From NCBI RefSeq assembly GCF_029784135.1, contig NC_073746.1:146014556-146078555 (forward strand): a stretch of 64,000 nt of DNA, given 5' to 3'. Positions 60,357 through 64,000 of this stretch are shown piece after piece. A model generated the notes under the pieces. The model did no database searches. It was not told where the DNA came from and saw only the letters and a list, made by a program, of their open reading frames with translations. Origin of the DNA: Toxorhynchites rutilus septentrionalis (Eukaryota; Arthropoda; Insecta; Diptera; Culicidae). The position numbers were made by a program, and so were the translations under genes. The stretch's first letter is position 1. Each line of letters starts with the position of its first letter.

Positions 60357-60746
60357 CAATAACTCTGATTCAATTAAAGATTATACTAAAATAGTGACGA
60401 AAGGTGATTCAAAAGAGATGACACCAGATGAATGGGAAGCCTAGATTGCTGAAATAACAAAAAATTACAACCAGAGGAGCAAATGAAACGGGTAAACAAA
60501 AACGCGTTATTGACGTCGATTTCATTTCAACGATGGCGTGATGGAATTATGGACCGTTTTAAAGATTGTTCAGGAATAGGACATAAGGAAATGCAACAGT
60601 GGAGTAAGATGGATGAGACAGCACAACGCGGAAGAAGACAAGCAGCAACCCATACATAGTATCAGAGACCAACCAGATGATAAGCCACAGCGGAAGATGA
60701 CCAGCCAGTCAGCGAATGGACACTAACAACGAAGATTTGGAAAAAA

Positions 60747-60748
<2 letters not shown>

Positions 60749-60804
<56 letters not shown>
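60749..60804. repeat. (AT)28 microsatellite
   Basis: 56 bp of pure AT dinucleotides in the LTR element interior. Likely polymorphic. Confidence 0.97.
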
Positions 60805-60807
<3 letters not shown>

Positions 60808-61202
60808 TTATAAATGTGTTCACGCAAATGTATACAAAAAAAAATTAAATAAATAATACCGTTTAATAAATAATGAATAATTATATTTACAGTTAATAAC
60901 AAAAATAAATTTACAAGAAGATGCACAAGAAACTAGGTAATTACAAAAGTAGACAAAATTTAAAAAAAAATAATAACATATACACGAAAACTGTAGATGA
61001 AGTATGAAAATAATATGATAAACAACAATATATTTTTACACAGTTATACACATTCATATATAAAAAAAACTATTGCAATATATTTATAAAAAAAAAGAAG
61101 ATTGATAACAATATTAGCAGGTAGATAGGAAATCTAACCTTTCGAACCAATTTTAGGGAAAACTCATCTAGTTTCCCCTAAAACTCATTGAGTAGAGGAA
61201 GA

Positions 61203-61767
61203 TGCAGCGACCTCATAACAAGAGACGGATTTGTTTACCCATGTTTGTGATAGGGACCGATCGAGCAAAAATAAACATATCTTTATCGCACAATCCTTTG
61301 TGCGGATCGTGTGAATCATAGAATACATTTTATGATAGGCTCGGGTAGATCCTGAATAAATAAATACATCTCTCTTGACGATCCTTGTTTGTGGATCGTG
61401 TGAATCATAGGTCTAGTTTTACGATAGGGTTTTGTTTATGTTTTGGTGTTACGATAGCGGCGAGCTTATCACAAGTTCGTTTTGTTTATTGTATTCTAAA
61501 AACAAGAGATAGGGTATGATTTTACGATAGTGGCGAAGTTTTCGCAAGTTCGTTTTTCTTCTATTATACTTCGAAGTATAACGAAAAGGATCTATTACCT
61601 TTTCGTTATACATTATATATTATATATTATATATTTTCGCAAGAAAAACTTGTATATAATTTCTAAGATAGAAAATAAAGCAGTTAATATCTAGACACAG
61701 TAAAGAACGGTCGTGTTTTCCATTAATAAATTGAAAGAAAAAACCTAAGACCACTCGGGCGTTTACA
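61203..61767 (+). repeat. 3' LTR with inverted duplication
   Basis: 565 bp, TGCAGCGACC to GGGCGTTTACA. It aligns with the 5' LTR along its length with scattered substitutions. The extra length lies at 61590-61636: a reverse-complement copy of neighbouring sequence forming perfect 14-bp arms (61576-61589 and 61598-61611, loop of 8), then a TATATTA expansion. TATA and AATAAA-like signals are retained. Confidence 0.9.
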
Positions 61768-61771
61768 CAGG

Positions 61772-63294
61772 TTGACTCAAAAGTCATTAAATTCTTTAAA
61801 CATAAGGTAATTATCAACACGGTTTCAATAGTCAATAGTTACAAGCAGGTGACAGCTTTGCCCCCCATGATCAATTTGCCCCCACTACCCCTAGCATTCA
61901 TTGCTGAATTTAGGAGACATTGTCACTCGTAAGATGAGATTAAAGTTACTTGTTTCGTAATGAAAAATGGACTTGCCCCTTGTTTTTTATGTTATTCAAA
62001 AAAAAAGTTTAGTTCATTCTAATTTTCTGCCGACGTGTTCATATTTTCAACATTTTTCATTGAAATACTTGTCCATTATAAATAATGAGCCATTATCGTT
62101 GCAAAAATTTATCAGTACTAAACGATAATACCAGTGATTTAATTGTTGCTCAACTGAGCGATGCGAGTCGGATGCATCAAACTAATTTATTCGAAACAAG
62201 AACGCCGTCAAAGAAATAACATCTTTGAACGGAAAGTTCCTGTCTCAAGGGTACGAGCAATAACGGAAATGTAGTTTACAAAACAAAGAACAAAAAAGCT
62301 TTCTATGCATCAACGTTTACCACCATCGCCACCATCATCATCATCGCCGAGGTGGGAAACGTCGCTTATCCTTCAGTCGGGATGAAATATAGCCGTCACT
62401 GGCCGAAGAACACGGTTTGTTGAGGCAAGCCCTGGCTACGTGCCGCTTGTGTGAGTGATGACCATTAATCATGGCGCGCGTCGTTGACTGCCACTCCCGG
62501 GCAGTTTGAAAGAAAGTGGCAACTGCAAGCTCCACGGACATGTACTCGTTCGACGGAGTGGGGCGTTCTTCCGCTGCATGAGCTGGGGATGAGGGATCGT
62601 TCACAGAGAGTGATTGTTTTGGTAAAGTGTTGTTGGTTTGGGTAGCGCAATCGGTACTAATTTCTTGGGATAATTTAAAATTGGATTGAAATTCTGAATA
62701 TGAAAAAGCGGTAAATAGATGATTCGAGCTCAAATATAAACTTCCAGAAGTTATTCGGAAAATTGCAAACGTGCAACTGTGTTATTATATTAACAAAGTG
62801 TGAAAATTTAATGGATCTTTTGCGTCATTCCTGGTTCGTGGTTCTCTTTTTTTTTTTGCGAAAACACCTTCTGCAGGTTGACATGTGAGATTCTCATATT
62901 CTCATATTCTCGCTAGTATTATTAATTGGTTCACTCTAATCGCTAGTGTAGCTGTTGGTATTTTTCTCCGTCTCATTACATATACCCTCTGGAAGACGAC
63001 CTAGCTGTGTTCAGGTTGAGGTTTTTCTCCTGCAAGCTTTCCGTCCACTAATTTGAGAGAATAGTTTCAGCCAACATTTCTCTGCATTTCTCTGCAACAC
63101 TTGCGACTTTGCGTTATAATCTGGGTTTAATAATAAAACAAGGTCATTACGTCTTTTGACATCATAATTTTTAAGTTAGGCTGTGTGCATTGCCTGATCG
63201 ACCGCAGGACATAACTTGGGTTCGGTCATGTGAATAAAGGTTATGCTCATTTGTTCTTTTTCCGCTGGGAAAGGGTTTTTTTTTATCCAAAATA
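61772..63294. other. No gene confirmed
   Basis: AT-rich flank of the LTR element, with a GC-richer island at 62330-62620 that holds a 130-codon minus frame (listed separately). A GGGGCAAA-type word repeat is visible in reverse complement at 61850-61890. Confidence 0.35.
62341..62733 (-). CDS. Hypothetical 130-residue frame, weak host-exon candidate
   Basis: The only stretch not tied to a repeat with raised GC and a complete frame. The predicted protein is Ser/Arg/His-rich, without signal peptide, membrane segment or domain I recognise; it ends in a basic SRLKDKRRFPPRR tail. An overlapping 61-codon frame exists in another phase. It could be an exon or untranslated region of a neighbouring gene, or chance. 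Confidence 0.2.
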   Translation of the reverse strand: MSSNHLFTAFSYSEFQSNFKLSQEISTDCATQTNNTLPKQSLSVNDPSSPAHAAEERPTPSNEYMSVELAVATFFQTAREWQSTTRAMINGHHSHKRHVARACLNKPCSSASDGYISSRLKDKRRFPPRR

Positions 63295-64000
63295 TATATT
63301 TTTATTAAGGCTCATATGGCGTCAGCCTAACGGGGCCGGGAGTTCAATTTTTCTACAATGTTTGCTTACAACATTATGTTAGTAATATGTAACCGATTAC
63401 TCGCGGTTGGCTCGAGGTTAGTATTACAAGTGTTCTCATAATTGGTATGTTGCAGTCTTCGATGCTCTGTACGTGTGCCCGACACGGGATACCTGCTATT
63501 GGGATGCAGCTGACCATTAATCAGCAACGCCCCCCTAGTCTGTACCCCATATCTAGCGTGGTGCGTCTTTCTCGACTCGAGGAATCCAGGATAGAATGGT
63601 CACTAGCCGGCGCAATCATCAGCTCGTGTAGAGTTGTCATAAGCGGTACAACCTTTGGCTCTTGTTGAATGATCAGTGGACTGCACAACCTTTGGCCCGT
63701 GTATCTGTAAAGAGTGTGTGTATGTATTGCCGCGACTAAGTAAAAGTTTATCGTTTGGATAGGAGGGATATGAAACGGGGACACAACGAAGGAAACATCA
63801 TTAAACGTTGACATCGGCGTTTCTGAGGAACAGGTATAGATGAAGCAGAAGATCAGGATCACGGCTACCTAAGATATCCCGGACGGGGATATCCGATTGT
63901 CTGCCTTGTGCTCTCAGTACTCTAGAGAGCTGAGAGCGAGCAGCAAGGAACCGGATACACGACCAGACAACATGCTCGATGTCGTGGTAGCCATCGCCAC
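63295..64000 (-). mobile_element. LINE-D 3' end (related I/Loner-like LINE), continues past window
   Basis: Minus-strand LINE. The 3' UTR (63295-63800) matches 25335-25801 and the split copy at 1086-2540, ending in a GGCT...AGCC hairpin and TTAATAAAAATATATATTTTGG. The coding end is at 63801. It is a separate family from copies A-C but encodes a homologous C-terminus. Confidence 0.85.
63801..63998 (-). CDS. LINE-D ORF2 C-terminal zinc-type motif (partial)
   Basis: Sixty-five codons then TAA. The start GDGYHDIEHVVWSC aligns with GQGYHDIEHVVWSC of copy A, and GRQSDIPVRDIL with GRQPNVPVRDVL; the end LYLFLRNADVNV parallels IYVFLKSIDVRV of copy C. No stop interrupts it, so the copy may be intact upstream, outside the window. 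Confidence 0.8.
   Translation of the reverse strand, partial: GDGYHDIEHVVWSCIRFLAARSQLSRVLRAQGRQSDIPVRDILGSRDPDLLLHLYLFLRNADVNV

Larger units (their letters stand above)
50395..61767 (+). mobile_element. LTR retroelement lacking pol, with coiled-coil frame
   Basis: Complete element with LTRs at 50395-50913 and 61203-61767, each TG...CA, flanked by CAGG (50391-50394 and 61768-61771). A purine-rich tract (GTAGAGGAAGA) precedes the 3' LTR. After removal of LINE copy B and a DACG insertion the internal region is only about 4.2 kb, AT-rich, with no protease, RT, RNase H or integrase motif. It therefore resembles a large non-autonomous (LARD-type) element. The 4-bp duplication suits Ty3/gypsy or BEL/Pao helpers. 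Orientation is set by the coiled-coil frame and the tract. Confidence 0.85.

Noticed and set aside
60723..60926. 67-codon minus frame with a Tyr-Ile run
   Set aside because: It is translation of the (AT)n microsatellite.

Overview
The window looks like nuclear DNA of a culicine mosquito, most likely Aedes. It is AT-rich, has no operons, rRNA or tRNA gene, and is almost wall-to-wall transposable elements (TEs) of types typical of mosquitoes: an ITmD37E Tc1/mariner element, a Feilai-like tRNA-derived SINE, RNase H-bearing non-LTR elements of the I/Loner and LOA types, and TTAA-target piggyBac-type elements. I recognise no host gene with confidence; one short open frame at 62341-62733 is the only weak candidate. 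Family and clade names are from memory of protein motifs, not from a search.

Layout. 1-7135: a terminal fragment of a repeat whose ends carry GACGTAG (here the DACG family), an ITmD37E transposon inside the 3' UTR of a LINE (LINE-D), a SINE head, and a decayed CR1/Jockey-type LINE on the minus strand. 9880-11346: a head-to-head inverted repeat array and a TTAA MITE with twin perfect palindromes. 14607-21812: a hAT-like element with an 8-bp target duplication, a 1.6-kb tandem duplication, and the 3' end of a LOA-type LINE. 22082-25811: a SINE with a 16-bp target duplication, a piggyBac derivative that keeps only the C-terminal Cys-rich domain, and a LINE-D 3' UTR with a 10-bp target duplication. 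29871-35829: a full-length but inactivated I/Loner-like LINE (copy A), itself interrupted by a CR1/Jockey fragment. 36601-43890: a composite block whose outer ends are inverted arrays of a short repeated word, containing nested foldback units, a hAT with a transposase fragment, another DACG element and two copies of one tRNA-derived SINE. 45882-47932: a TIR element around a repeat with about 142-bp tandem units. 49081-61771: LINE copy C, then a complete LTR element (two LTRs, CAGG target duplication) that has no visible pol and instead a decayed coiled-coil reading frame; LINE copy B and a DACG element are nested in it. 63295-64000: the 3' end of a LINE-D copy running off the window.

How the parts relate. 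Target-site duplications let several insertions be ordered: LINE copy B and a DACG element entered the LTR element after it landed; the ITmD37E entered a LINE-D remnant whose uninterrupted relatives are both in this window. The two tRNA-derived SINEs and the LINEs share a 3' end consisting of a GGCTC...GAGCC hairpin and an A-rich tail, so the LINE machinery may mobilise the SINE. The most unusual object is the LTR element with the coiled-coil frame and no polymerase.
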